From Dastarcus helophoroides (taxonomy: Eukaryota; Arthropoda; Insecta; Coleoptera; Bothrideridae), in assembly GCA_028583605.1 (NCBI GenBank), contig CM053333.1, positions 15,728,638 to 15,792,637 of the forward strand: a stretch of 64,000 nucleotides of DNA. The letters run 5' to 3'. The stretch's first letter is position 1. Every line of letters starts with the position of its first letter. The notes beneath the pieces were generated by a model. That model searched no databases, was not told the origin of the DNA, and saw only the letters and a program-made list of their open reading frames with translations. Of the stretch, positions 25,001 to 40,000 are shown in pieces. Position numbers and translations under genes: made by a program.

Positions 25001-28000
25001 GGAAGACATCATAAAGTAAGTTGGCAATTTATTAGCGACTTGTAGAATTAATACATTTGAATTGTCGAAATATTTTTGGTGGGCCGACAATTTATTTCTT
25101 GAGGTAGAGTAAATAATTTTAAGTGCACTCCCGAGAGATCCAACTATTTTAACAGTGAGAAAGTTTATTCAAATTTTTCTAGGAAAAAAATGGTAAAAAT
25201 CTCAAGTTTCTTTACTTCTCTAATTTTTACTTAAAGTTGAAAACTTCTATGTCAAAATTTAGACTTTTCTCTAAAAGAATATTTTTTTAAAGTTTTTCTA
25301 CATATTTTGTGTTTTTCTCAAAACAAGACATTTTTGAAATTTCAATTTTTCTGCAAAAAATGTTTCTAGAAATTTTTAGTTTTTTTTTCAAAATTTCCCA
25401 TTTCTCAAAGTTTCGCCTTTTTGCTAAAAAAAATCTCTAAAAATATTCAATTTTTTTAAAAAAATGTTTCAAAATATCGACTTGTTAGAAAACTTCGATT
25501 ATTCTCTCAAAATTTAAGTTTTTTTTTTTTAATTTTGACTATTCTATACAAAAATTACGAAAATTTAGAGTTTTTCTTTTTCATTTCTTTTCGAATTTTT
25601 CCTTATAGGTTTTTTAAAACGTTCAGTTTTTTCTCAGAATTTGAAGTTTTTTTCTAAAAGAATGTTTTAGAAATTGCAAGTTTTTGTCTAGCAAATTTGA
25701 GATTTTTTTCTCAAAATTTCGACTTCTTACGAATTTTAGATTTTTTGCTAAAAAATTTTCCGAATTTTCGTTACCTCTTAGAAAATATCAAAATTTTGAT
25801 AAAGAATTCACTTTTCATAATTTTTTTTAATGTTTCGATTCTTCTCTCAATATACGAGTTTTTTCAATATTTCGACTTTTCTGTAAAATAAAAGTTGTAA
25901 ACGTGTTGAATTTTTCTAGTTCTTCGCAAAATGTGTTCTTAAAATATTTTTATAAAACTTTGAGTTTTCCCTCGAAATTTAGACTTCTTTCTAAAAGATT
26001 GATTTCTAGACATTTTAAGCTTTCTTTAAAAATGTTGAGGTTTTTCTCGAAGTTTTGACTCTTTACTAATTTTTTATTTTTTATAAGTTTCTAGTTTTTG
26101 TTGTCAAAATTGTTATTATTTCGATATTTCCATTACCTCTTAAATACTTTTAATTCCAAGTTTTTCTCAAAATTTTGACTTTTTCTCGAATTTTTCATTG
26201 TCTCTCTCTCTCTCTAAAGTTATTCTAATATTTCCAGCTTTTTATTGATAACTTCAATATTATTTCTCAGAATTTGGACACTTCTCGTCAAATATTTGTT
26301 TCATAAAATATCAAGTTTTACTCGGAAATAACTGATCTCTAAAAATACATATCAGAAATTTTGAGTTCTTATACGAAATTTAAATTTTTGATTTTACCGT
26401 AAAAAAAATGCGGAAAGTAAATTTTTTGATCAAATTTCAGTATTTTTTTTTTTTGGTAATTTTAACTTTGTAATTTTTGTCCTGGAAATTTTGAGAGTCT
26501 TTAATTAATATAATTAACCTTTTGGTGGCTTTGGTGGCTAACTTACTTGTAAAAATGTCAAATTATTTTTTGAAATTTTGACTTTAAAGATTTTTATGTA
26601 AATATCTAACCGGACCTACCTCGAAGTTTTTTATCAAAATTTTCACTTTTTTTTTAGACATTTTTACTCTTTAGAAGTTTTATCTTTTTTCTAACAATTT
26701 TTTTATAGAAGTGTCGAGGTTGTGTGAAAATTGATTTCTCTAAAGTAAATTTCTCAAAAAACGAGTCTGTAGAATTTCGTCATTTTTCTTGAAGTAACAA
26801 CTTTTTTCTGAAAACGTTTTTATAAAAACTTCGACTTTTCACAGAACATTTTTTGGAAAATCTTGACTTTTGTCTAAAATTAATTTCTAAAATTTTCAGT
26901 TTTTTAGAACTTCGGCATTATTTTTGAAGTTTTGATTTTTTTGTAGACACTGACTTTTTATATCGATTATTCTCTAAAAAAAAATACAAGGAACATTTCG
27001 CGGTTTTCCGAAAATTTTGACTTTTCTCTAAAATAAATTTCTAAAAATTTCGTAAATTTCAGGATTTTTCTTGAAGTTTCGGGTTTTTTCTTAATATTTT
27101 TATAGAAAACTGAAAATAAATTTCTAGAAATTTCTTTTGTAGAATTTCTGCGTTTTTCTTGTAGTACTAAGTTTTTTATAAAAACATTTTTAGAGAAAAT
27201 TCAACTTTTTACAGAATTTCGATTATTCTCTAAAAAAATTAATTGATGTTTCAGATTTCGATCTTTCTAATGATATCTCTAACCAAATTTCAATTCTCGT
27301 GAAAAAAATGTTTAAAAGAAATTTCGCGTTTGTTTTCGAAATTAAAATCGTTTGAAATTTACGATCGAAATTGTGATAGTTTTAAGGTCAACGTCGAAAT
27401 TGCGAGCAAAAAGGCAAATTTCGAATTTCTGGAGGTGACAAATTTTCCTACTCGAGCAAGTGGCAGGAATTCCCCCTACCAAATGTGTAACATTTCAGAC
27501 TGAAAGAAGTTCCCCAAAGCAGCCCAGAGCCGATAAGTGAGGAATCCGACAACTCTGATCAAAAAAACAGCGCCAAAACCCACTGCAAAGCCTTAGTCTT
27601 GGCTCATTCGAAAAGTTTCGTTCTCTCTTTATTCGTCGCCTTGCATTGCGGTGCTTTCGTCCACAGCTCCGACGTTCAATCGGCCATGGATCAGTGTGAG
27701 GAATCCGTCTCAGAAATCGACATAACAAGCTACATCATGGTAAGTACTAAGGACAGGTGATTGTGACATTTAAATTTCTAATTTAATGTCGAAGACTGAG
27801 GAAAAAGGTAAAAATTGCAAGCTTGAACTGAGAATTTTGAAAAAAAAATGAAAAAAAAAATCTCAGAAAAAACCAGAAATTGTATTAAAATATTTTTCTC
27901 GTAATTTTAACTTTTTGTAGCAAGTTTCAATCTTTTCCTCAAAGTTTCGAAATTAAAAATTTGAAGTTTTACCTTTGACCCCAATTTTTTTCCGACATTT

Positions 28001-31000
28001 TAACTGAAAATTTTCACTTAAACTTGAAATTTCGCTTTTCCAAAATGTTCATTTTTTCTAGAAATTTCGAGATTAAACGTATATTTTACAACTCCATTTT
28101 TTTTCATTTTTGACCACCTATTCCCCAACATTTCTGATTTGAATTTAAATTTGTTTGCTTTTGTTAAAATTTCAACTCTAAAAGAAAAAGTTCAACTTTC
28201 TTCCAACTTTAATTTAAAAATGTCGGTCCTTGATTCTTAAACAAATTTCGAATTTCTTTCTTTTTAAAATTTGAATATTTTTTCCAAATTTAAACTTTTA
28301 TTTTTAAATGATTTTATCCACAGAATGTCCATTTTCAATAACAAATTTCGAGAAATTTTTATTTTTCCATTGCATGTTCCAACATGCTCCTCTAGATATG
28401 TTGGTCCTTTATCATATTTTTTTTCCTTTTCCTAGCCTTGGCAGTCAACAAATATTTCCATCCAATTTCCAAGGCCGAAGAACTTCGCTCCTGTGAGCTT
28501 TTCTTTTTTTTTCTATTGGACAGGTAGCTGACCTAACCCAAAAATCCTCCTCCTTTACCCGGGCTTGGGACCGGCAGTGGCACCTACTGGGCTATTCAGT
28601 TCACCCAGCAGCTACCCCAGGCAGAGTTACTCAAAATTTCGATTCTATAAAAAAAAATCAAAAATTTATTTTTTTTCTTGAAATTTCGACACTTTTTTCG
28701 AATTCGAGTTTTATTACAGATTTGTGCAGATTTTTTTGATTTCACTTTTCTCGAAATTTCGATTTTTCGAAAAAACCGTAAATTTTTAATTTTGTTGGAA
28801 ATAACGTGAGTTTTCTGCAAATTTTGACTTTCTACGAAATTTCATTTTTTTTCCAAAATTTCGACTTTTTTCGAAATTTCGAATTGTTACGGAATTTTGA
28901 TTCTTCTTTCGACTTTTGTCTAAATTTCGTCTCTTCTATAGAACAATTTTGGGTTTTTCTCGAAATTTTGATTTTTCTTTCATAATTTAGACTATTCTCC
29001 AAATTTCAAAAATATTACTTTTCTGTATACCTTAAAAATTTCTAACATTTTCTCAAAATTTCAAATTTTTTGTATATTTTTTTTAGAAATTTTAGATTTT
29101 TCTAGAAATTTCTGTCAAAATTTCAACTTTCATCGTAATTTCGACCTTTTAATAGAGACATGCATTTCTTGAATTCTTTGCTCTACTTACTTTACTGAAA
29201 ATATCAATGTTATCAAAAATATTGACTTATCTATAAAAAAAAAAATTTAAATTTCCAATTTTACGAATTCGAATTTTTACGAATTTTGCAATATTTTAGG
29301 ATTTGACTTTTCTCAAAATTTCAACTGTAAAAAATTTATTAAAAGGAAATAATGTGGTTTTCTCGAAATTTTGACTTGCTGCAAAATTTCGACTTTTCGT
29401 TTTTTTTCCTTAAAATTAAGTTAAACCTATCTTCCAAACTTTTGACTTTAAAATTTTGCTTAAATTTATTTATTTAAGCTAAAAAATATTTTTGTTTTTA
29501 AATATTTGACTTCTGTCAATTTTGAATTCCTTGTTAAAATACGATTTTTTATGAGATAAAAATTAACAAAAAATTTTGATGAAACACTTTTTAGTTTTCT
29601 ATTCTAAATTTCGATTCCTTTCTTAATTCCTTTATAAAAGCATAATACTCATTGATGCAATTAAACAAATTCGAAATTTCTATCCCGAAATATTCGCTTT
29701 TTCAATATTTTGAAATTTTTATCCTCAATTCTATTTAAAAAAATCGAAATTTTAACTATTTTCGTTAGATTTCGATGTAACGCTTTCAGTTAATCACTAA
29801 TTTTTCTCTTAAAATGTACGAATTCAAAAATTTAACAAAAAAATTAAAAAAATGTAGTTTAAATTTAAACGGTCATCCTTAGTACAACGTGTTGATTTAC
29901 AGACCGTGTGTGGGCATGTCAAGCACAACAACGGGGAGCAAATCGAAATCCAGGAGTTGCACAGGGCTACTCCTTGCACCGAATTGAAGTCCTTGCATCA
30001 TCTGATAAAGGACAAGTTTTTTAAGATGGTGAATGTAGGGTTCAGTCCTGTGCCGACGAACAGCGAATTTTATTTCTCCCGGAACATTCTGAGTTCGAGC
30101 AAGGATGAAAAGCTCCCAACACATGATAGCGATGAGGAGATTTCAAATACACCCTCCGAGATTGTCGAGTTTAAATCTGACAAAGACTTTAGTATTTATT
30201 CGGAGGGACCCCATTTATTGCAGAGGATGGAAAGTGGTATATCTGGCATTTCAGATATTTTCAGCTCGAATATTAACCCGTTGTTCCTTCATCTGATTTG
30301 TACCATTAAATACAACGGGCTCATATCTAATACTTCGGTCAGGGTTTTGCCCACTTGTCTTGGGGAGCTCATTCAAAATATAGATTCTTCAGTTGATTAT
30401 TTTGAAAGATCAAAGTTTCAAGCTACCTTGGACATTTTATGCTTGACGCTGCCGAATGAAGTGCAAAATGTCGTTATTAATTATTCTTCGCAAGGAATGA
30501 GGACCACTTCTTTCTGTTCTGATGGATTCCAGCCCAGCATAGGAAGTCCAATGTCGGAAATCAGCTTTAATTCTGAGTAAGCATCACGACTTGTAGTTTA
30601 TTTTTAAAACATTACGATTTTCCAGTCTGAACAATCCAGAGCCGATAATCAACTTGCCCGATTATCAAAGGAAAACGATTATTGAGCTGCACAAAGAGGT
30701 ATGTAATTTAGTTAATCGATTCTGCGGTGGAAATTTTAACCAGAAATAAAATATCAAATTTAAACCTAAAACTGTGAAAACTTCTAGACAAAGTTAAAAT
30801 TTTGAGAAATAAAAAAGCCGTTTTGGAATAAACAGTAAATATTATTATTACTTAACATTTTGACTTTTCTTAAAAAAATTCGGGTAGTTTTTTCTATAAT
30901 TTTTAAGTTTTTTCTCGAAAATTCGATTTGTTGCGAAATTTTGATTATTCCAGAAATGTGACCGCTGCGCGAAATTTCCTACTTTTCTATTAACAGCGTA

Positions 31001-34000
31001 TTTAATTTAATCATTATTATTTTTACAAATTTCGATTTTCCTCTAAAAAATTTTGGCTTTTGTGGAAGTTTTGCTTTTTTCCGAGGTTCTCGCCAGTTAA
31101 AATTTAAATTGCGACTTTTTTATAAAGATTTTTAATAGTCTTAAGTTTTTTCTTTAAATGTTGGTATTTTTTCCAAATTTCCGTTTTTTCTTTCAATACT
31201 TCAACTTTACTCAAAATCTCAATTTTTTTTGTAAAAAATTAAAAAAGTTTTTGTAGACATTTTGGGTTTATTCGAAATTTCGATTTTTATAATCAAAAAA
31301 ATTTTAGAAATTTCGAATTTTTTGTTAAGATTTTGACCTCAGAAATTTTGATTTGTGTTCAAAAATGTCAGTTTCTCTCTAAAAAAAAAACAGCAGTTTT
31401 GAGCTTTTTTCTAAGAAATGATCTGAACGTCGTTCGGGCTAGTTACGAAATTTGGATTTTTCAGAGATTTCGAGCTTTTTCTCGGCATTTCGACTTGTTG
31501 AGAAATTTCGATTGTTCTATCAAAATTGTGACTTTACTGAATTTTCAACTTTTCTATAAAATTTATAGGAATTTTAAATTGTTTATAAAAAGTTCTCGTT
31601 TTTTCTCGAAAATTTGATCATTATTGCCAAATTTCGGTTTATCTTTAAACCATTTTTGACAGAAATTTCGATTTTTTTTCTGCAAATTTCAAGGATTTTA
31701 GAAATTTTGACTTGCTAGGAAATTTGGATCCTTCTCAAGTCAAGCTTTTTTCATCTTTTTTGTCGTTCTAGGAATTTGCAGTTTTTTCCAGAATTTTTCA
31801 TTTCTCAAAATTTCCTTTTCCATAAACAATTTGCAGGAAGAGTTTTTTTTAAGAAATAATATATTTCTTTCCGTTTTTTGCTTGAAATTTTGACTTTTAT
31901 CGCAAAACTTCAGTTTTTCCCCGAAATATCTTTTTAATTTCTAAATAGTTTTTTTCAGAAATCTCGAATTTTTTATTTGAAATTTGCCTTATTACGAAAT
32001 TTCAATTTTTCAGTGAGAATTTCAAGTTCTCGAATTTTCAACTTTTCTACATCAAAAAAGTCTAGAAATTAGTTTGACTTTTATCGCAATTTTTTTTATA
32101 TTTTTGAAATTTTGAATTTTGTTTTTTTTTTTTTTTCATTTCGAGTTCAGTGTCGAAATTTCCATTGTCTATTTTTTATGGACATTTAGAATTTTCTAAA
32201 AATAACCGCGTTATAATTATTTTTCAAAATATCGACTTTACTCTGGACATTTCATAAAAATGTCAAGATTTTTTCTGAAATTACTTTCCTTTAAAGAAAT
32301 CCGTTATAGAAGTTTTTTCTCAAAATTTAGACTTTTCAAATTTCGATTGTTTCAAAAATATTTATTATGAAAATTTGGAGCTTTTTAACAATAATTAACT
32401 TACTGTTATTATTATTTCTCAAAATGTTAACTTTTCTCTAAAGAAATACCTTATAGAAATTTCGAGTTTTTTCAAAAGTCTCTAAATTTGTGTTACTGAA
32501 ATTTTGAGCCTTTTAATAATAACCCTATTACTATTTTTAAAAATTTTGACTTCTCTTAAATTTTATTTTATAAAAATGTCGAGTTTTTTATTACCATCTT
32601 GATTTTATTGCGACATAAATCAAAATAAATTTAGAAATGAATTTTAAAAATTTATGTACTACGCCACGTCTAATTCAAAGTCATCGAAATTTCTAGAGAA
32701 AGTAAATAATTTTAATTGTGATGGGTATTTGGAAAATTTTGGGTTTAAATTCGAAGTTTTGACGTTTTTCCGAAAAATAATTCCAAATAAAGTTGAATGA
32801 AAAAATCGGAACTTCAACAATACTTATTAAAGGGAAAAAATCCCGAAATCAAAATTTTACAATTAAAGTCGAAATTTCTAATTTGGTAAGATTCGATAAC
32901 GTTGTTTTAGATAAGGTGGCTTTTAAAGGACGAAATAGCAACAGCTTTATTAGATATCGAACCTGTGACGATTGACACACTAAATCTTATCATAAACCAC
33001 GTGACTCAAAGTTGTCATAGTCACTCGTCCTGCGATCTTGACGTTATCAATTTGAACTTCGTCTACGGTCCAGGAAAAAGCCATGACAAATTCATCGAAG
33101 TAAGTTTTGCAATAAAAAATTTTATCAAGGGGTTTGATAAATAGTGCGTTGCAGGAATTTTCCAAAATTAGTATACCTGAGTACAAATTATACAAAGAAG
33201 AAGAATTTTATTACCTCGCTAAAGATCCCGATGCTAAAGAACGAAAAGAGCCTTCGTGTGTTGTAAGCGAAGTTCGGAAAGAGATTCGCGTTTCTAGAAT
33301 GACCGTAACCAATGTTGAAGTTATGTCGCAGGATGAGGTTATGTCGCAGCAAAGTGATATATCGAGCGTCGGTGGAAGTAACGTTGGAACTGACGGTGGT
33401 ATTTATTTACTTCTGTCTTTGCTTCCTTATTGGTTCTTTTTTAATAACCCGCAGGTTACGATGAGGACGTCAGTGAGGTCTACGAAGACTTCGAGTGGTT
33501 AAGTCAACTCAGCAATAAAAGGCGCCACCTACCGAACTTCTGGCTAATCATGAAGATTGAAATAGAAGCGGTCACGATATATTTCCACTGCAGGTTCATT
33601 CTCCCTAAAGCATTTACTTTTGCAACACTAAGTTTGTAATTTAACAGATTTTTGGATTTGCCCACAAGTCATATTGGGGTTTACCTTGAAGTCCAAAGGT
33701 CTGTTAGGGACGCCGTCATAGAACTGTGCAAAAAGGTTAATCAAAGCCTACTTTTGCAATCACTTTATGAAACGAAAAACTGCGATCCACTCTTGGAGCC
33801 TGAAGATACCTTCAAGGATTGGTACATGGATCCTTGTAGTTCGCCCGGATCCAGAAGCATCTCATCCTTCTCTCGATTAAAAAGTATGGACGGTAAGATA
33901 GTTTCCTACTCCTAACGTGACGTACCGGGGTCTAACATTTCAACATTCTGTACTAATCTCGTTTCTCCCTTAAACTCTCCAGAAAATACAGATGATTGCG

Positions 34001-37000
34001 AAATACATTGCTCTGCTTCTTTATCAGAGGTTTCCCTAAGCTTCAAATCAGGTTACTTCAGTTGTCCCGTCGTCTGGGAAACTGATTTCGTCTTACACCC
34101 GCGCCTGAAAACCGGACCTGGTAAATCGGGGATATCCAGAGGCATTCTAGCTCTAAAGAACATCCTGGACAAATTCTCTGTCTTAAACAGACACAATATG
34201 TTCGTCTATAGAGACAACCAGAACAACGTATTTTACCTTCGCTTACACGAGAATGCTTCCACCAGCAGATCCACCCTCACGAGATCCAATGAGTACGAAT
34301 CTGTATCTAGGAGTCCTTCAATCGTTTCCCTACCTCTGGGGCCAAATAAATCGATTTTGGGCCAATCCGAAATGAGTATTGCATCAACAACTTCGGTGAG
34401 TTCGACCAATGGAAAAAAACCACGCTGATTGAGTTTTTTTAGAGCGATATCCGCCCAAGAGTTAGGAGTTTTGGTGAAAAGGAAATCAAAGAAGATCCGA
34501 GTGAGGATATTTTGACTTTGAAGGTTCACGGGATTACTGAGGCCGGCCCCGACGTCCAGTGCGATTTGGTTCAAGTTTTACAGAATCGTTTGGATGATGC
34601 AGTTCTGGAATTTCTTTCGATTACTTTGGCGAGAAACGCGATGTGTCCCCTAACATCCGAAGACGTTCATTTTATTCAGAAACCATTCAGGCCTCCAGAA
34701 ATTGTTATCAGGGTGAGTAGACGCCACCAAATGCTTCCAACTCATTTTTATTTTTTGTTTAATTTCAGTTGACTATAGAAGATTTTGCTCTTCAGTACTT
34801 GGAGTCATTCATTCATTACTTGAAACAGAATTTACTTCAGTTTCTTAACATTCCGAAATACGCCGATGTCAAATCTCCACATCAATTCAGGGTAACTCTC
34901 AATTTCGTACTTAAAAGTTGAATTGTTAATTTTGTGAACTTCTACCTGATTTCCGCCATTTATCCTCGAGCTTTCTAGACCTAGATCACAGATGGCATCT
35001 CCTCTGAGTTACTTCATATAGAGTACCCCAAGAGTCTGCTCCGTCTCCTATTCTGTTTCTGTTACAGTCAAACTCTGTCCAAGCCGAACCACTAAGGGTC
35101 CAAGATTTCATTGCGACTTGCACAGGTCTCCGGCTTTTGCAACAACCTGTGCATGATAGAAAACAAACACGACCCGAACTATTCTCTCAGAGGCAATATT
35201 TCGTCTTACGGAGGGTCCGGTTTGGGCAGGTTTGAGTGTATATGTAAACGATCTTTCACGTTTCGAAATTTTGTAAAAAAAAAAATAGAACATTATAAGT
35301 TTTAATTGGAAATGACTCAAATAGAAAAGTCAGTCAATTTTTTTTTGTTTCATTTTTTCTAGAACTTCTAATCTATATTGGAAATTTAAAATTTGTATTT
35401 GAAAGTTTTTTTTTTCTTAAAATTTCCCAAGTTGCAGAAGCGTTTTTTTTTTTCAGAAATGTCTGTTTTTTCTGCGTTCGCATTTTTTCAAATTGCTATA
35501 TTTTTTTCAAAACGATTTAAAAATTTGTTTTTAAATATTTTGAGTTCTTCTGGCTTTTTCCATATTTCCCTCAAAATTAGAATCTATATGTCAAAGTTGT
35601 AGTTTTTGCCTTTAAATTTTAAAATCGAATTTAAATTATTTTCTGAAGTTTCTAATTGTTTCTGGAAAATAAAATTGTGTTTAATTTTTTTTTCTTTCCG
35701 CATAATTCAGACTTTCAGGAACCGTAATATTTTCTGAAAGTAATTTTTCCTAGAAATTTTAAATTTTTAAATCAAATATAATGTAGAAAGTCCAGTCTTA
35801 GAAATTTAATTTTTTCTCGAAATTAAAAATGTGTGTTCAAATTTCTATATTTTTTCTTAAACTTTATATTTTACTTAAACTTACCTGTAGGTCGAATTTA
35901 TATATTTTTTAAATTTTATTTTTCTGGAGCTTCTAATTTTTTTCTTGTATTTTCAATTTTCATGCATATATTTTTCCAACAGTTTAATCCTAGTCAAATT
36001 GTTTCTTATGATTCGAGAAAAATTCGAAATCTTTGGTAAATCCCAAATAAATAATAACTTTTGGCAGGTCTGTTTGGTGACAACTGATTTTTTTTTAATC
36101 AGTCAAAATCCATCTTAATGAAAAATTTAAAATAAAATAAAAGCTTAAAATTTAGAGGAAATTTCGACATTTAGGGCAACTCCTAATTTCATTCATTTAA
36201 ATTTTTAAACAAATACTTTTTCCTCTACATTTCAACCTTTAAGTCAAATTAAAAAAAGAAACATTTCGGAAATTTGGACATTTTGATCTAAATATCGATT
36301 AAAATTCGAAATTTTGGGAAAAATGAGAAATATTGGAAAAAATTTGAAATCTTGAGATAACTTCGAGATATAGATGATGCAATTTTGGGAAAAATTCGAA
36401 GTTTTGGCAAAAATTTGAAGGTTTACGAAAATTTTAAAATTTTGGGAACAATTCAAAATGTCGATGAAAATTTGAGATTTTGGGGAAAATTCAAAATTTT
36501 GGAAAAAATTCCAAATATCAAAGAAATTTCGAAAATGTGGGAAAGAATCGAAATAACTATTTGTTCGTTTTAAGGAATAAATTTTGAGATGTTTTTGTAA
36601 TTGGCATAATTCTAAATGCTTTTTTTTTAGTTTAAAAATCATTTTTAAAACTGAATAACCTTACTCGAAGTTTTCAAAGAATGAAGAGCTTAACATTCTA
36701 TTTAATTTTATTGCAGATGAAAATAATATTTTTTTGGTTAGACTATTTGGTGTTGACGGTATTTTTATCTTTAATCAGTCAAAATCCGTCTTTATGAAAG
36801 ATTAAAATTAAAATTCCGAGAAAAATTTATGGAAAACATCAATATTTAGGAAAAAATTCTTAATTTCTGGAAAATGTTCATATAAACAATAAGATTTTGA
36901 CATTAAAAGGAAAATGTTGAGAAAACCTCGAAATATTAAGGCCGATTTTTGAGAAAAATATCAATTTCGGGAAAAATTCTACATTTCGGAAAATATTAGA

Positions 37001-40000
37001 GATGTTTTTTATTTTTGGGTGTTGTGGGTATTTCATTTGTAATTATGTTGAATACATTTCAGTTGCAAAACACAAATCATCTTGTATTATTAATTAGTGG
37101 CTGATTTATCAGATGATAAATCAATATATGGCAATATTTTTATTTTCACTCAAAATCAAAATCCGTTTTAGGGAAAAAGAATTTCAAGAAAAAGTCAAGT
37201 GTTTAACATTTTGAAGAAAATTTGAGGTTTCAAAAACTATTACAAAGTCTACATTATTTAAAAGTTTTAATATAAACCCTAACATTTTGAGATGAAATCC
37301 AAAATTTTGAAAAACCTCGAAATCGAGAATAAATCGGAATTTGTGGAAGATTTAAAATGTTGCTATAACTTCAACATTTTGTGATTAAAATCAAAATTTT
37401 GGAAAACGCTAGAAATAATTCAAAATTTTGGGAAAAATTCTAATTCTTGGAGAAACATTCGAAATAATTAGTTGTTCATTTTGAGATTAAAACCAAAATT
37501 TTGAGAAAACCTCAAATATCAAGGAAAATTCGATTTCTTGGGAAGATTTAAAATTTTGAGAAACCTTCGTAATATTTGGGGTTTTAAGGGATGAAGTTAG
37601 AGTTTTTTTTATCTTGCAGGACTATTTAGAGACTGATTTGCCAAATAATAAAGTAACAGATGACAATATTTTTATTTTTAATCAAAGTCAAAATCCGTCT
37701 TCGGGAAGTAGAGGTATATCCTGTATAGCTTTAGCTCTGATATGCGACGTTGATATTGTACCTGATCCAACCAAGTTTGAAGAGAGACTTACTGAAGTTT
37801 TTAATAATAAACTATACGAGGAAATCATAAATTCCTACATCATCGAGTCAGGTAAGTGATTTACTTCCAGTTGTTGCATATTATCTAGAACTTGCTATTC
37901 ATAGATGATTTACCCGGAGTTTATCTAGAATTTCGTCTTTGGAAACAAGGTAGAGTTAACATAGATAATTTGACTCTTAAATTGAAATCAGCTGTATGCC
38001 AAGCAACTTGGGACATCGTAATGGAATATTTTTTACTCAAAGAACCTTTATGCGTCCAAGGTACAATAAAGGATAAAGCACCTCCAATTCCAATCGAATC
38101 ATTTCAAGATTTATCAAAGGAAATAGAATTTAATATTACCTTAAAAGGCGTCAAGGATAAATATTTGGAATTTGGGAAAAAGGGGGAATATTTTCCTTAT
38201 CCTAGACGAAGAAACTATAAAAGAAACATACCGGTACGATCGAAAACTACTCGCTCAATTACATTCGATGACAGCGACAAAAAATCCGGCGTCTCCAAAC
38301 CAACTGTTAGCAAGCCGACAATCAAATTGAGCCCTCTAGAGACTGGAGATGAGGGAATTTTGGGGGAAACATACTCGACTTACTTACCATGTTGGTTGGA
38401 GTTCGGCTACAACATCCAAACCCCTTCTATCAAGAAGCATCGGATACCGATTAATTGCAGACACGTGCCCTACGTAATAGTGAAAGAATTACTGAGTTTG
38501 GTCCAAGAAACCCCCAAACCTTTCCACGGGTTCCCCCTGACTCCCTTAAGAACTGACAATCTCTTCCAGTACGCGGCCTATCAGTTTACGAACACATTGC
38601 AAAAGGGAGTCATTGTATCCAGAAATTTCGAGCAATGGAAAGCCTCGAATTCACGAGATTCGGAGGAGGATTTATCCGATTTTGTGAGGCCACAGGCATT
38701 GAAGCAGATTCAGAAATTTATCCCGGCAGCTACCAGCAACGGGTTTATCCCACGACAGAAGATATTTTGGGCGATGATCGAAAGCGATTATGTAAGTATA
38801 ATTGTAATCGTAAACGTTTATCACTAGCTTTTCATACGAATCCATAACATTGAGATAACCCTAAGTTTCTAAAATATAACAAATATTTAGTTGAATCAAG
38901 AAAAGAAGTTTTACAAAGTAAACTTTTAAAATGAAGATAAAAAGTACAATTTAAAAAAAAATCGAAATTTTCAAAAAAGTCAAATTTTTCAAATTGTCAA
39001 ATTTCATTAAGGTTGTGTATTTTGAAGAAAAGGCTAGATTTTTTTTTAATTCAAATTTCCAACTTTGAAAATACTGAAAATTTGGAAAAAGTCGAGAAAA
39101 GTTCAAGAAAATCGAAATTTAAAAAATGAATATTTCGAAAATTCAAGATAAAGTCGTATGTTAAAGATAGGAGTCGAATTTTTCATTTAAAAAAGGCCAA
39201 ATTTTCAACATAGGCAAAATTTTGACGAAGTTCGAAATTTTCAAAAAAAGTTTGAATTAAAAAAGAGCAAAGCAGTGAAAATTTTAGGGAAAGGCGGCAG
39301 CTCGGAAAATTCGAAATTTTCAGAAATATCGAGAAAAATTTAAAAAAAAATGTTTAATTATTCAAAAGATCAGAATTTCAAGAAGTAATATTTCGAAAAA
39401 TTTAAATTTTCAAAAAAATGGATTAAGTAACATCGAAATTATCAACAAAATAGAACTTAAATTATTCAAAAAGGATCGAAATTTACAACAAAAACAGAAA
39501 AAATTGAGAACTTTTTTTTAAAAAACCGAATTTTTCTAAATGTCGTAATTTCGGTAAAGGTGTATTTTGAATGAAAAAAGTTGAAATTTAATTAAAAGGC
39601 GAAATTTTGGAAAAGTTGAAAATTTTCTACAAAAGGCGACATTTTGAAAGACCGAATTTCCTAAGCTAAAATTTTCAAATAAGGCAAAAGGTCGAAATTT
39701 TAAAAAGAATCTATCTAAAAGGGACTGAAATTCTCAATATTTCAGCAATAACAAAAAAAAACTTGAAATTTTAAACAAATTCAATTTTAAAAAACAGAAC
39801 GGACATTTTTTTAAAAAGTACAAATTATCAACAAAAAACTTGGAAGTTTTTAATATAAAATTGAATATTTCAAAAAAAACTAAAAATTTTCAAAATGTTA
39901 GAAAAAGAAGGCGACTTTTTGGAAAGCCTATTTTCAAAGAGAAATTAAATTTTTCAAAAAGTCGAAATTACAAAATAGTCATTTTGAATAAAAAATCGAA

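Noticed and set aside
27495..27728. Minus-strand ORF over exon 16
   Set aside because: Exon 16 on the + strand has clear SZT2 similarity and splice sites; the other strand is a shadow.
33399..33502. Open reading through intron 20
   Set aside because: Splicing at GTATTT / CCCGCAG restores SZT2 similarity; the read-through peptide is hydrophobic with no match to the family.
34233..34574. 113-codon minus-strand ORF
   Set aside because: Antisense of SZT2 exons 23 and 24, crossing a spliced intron.
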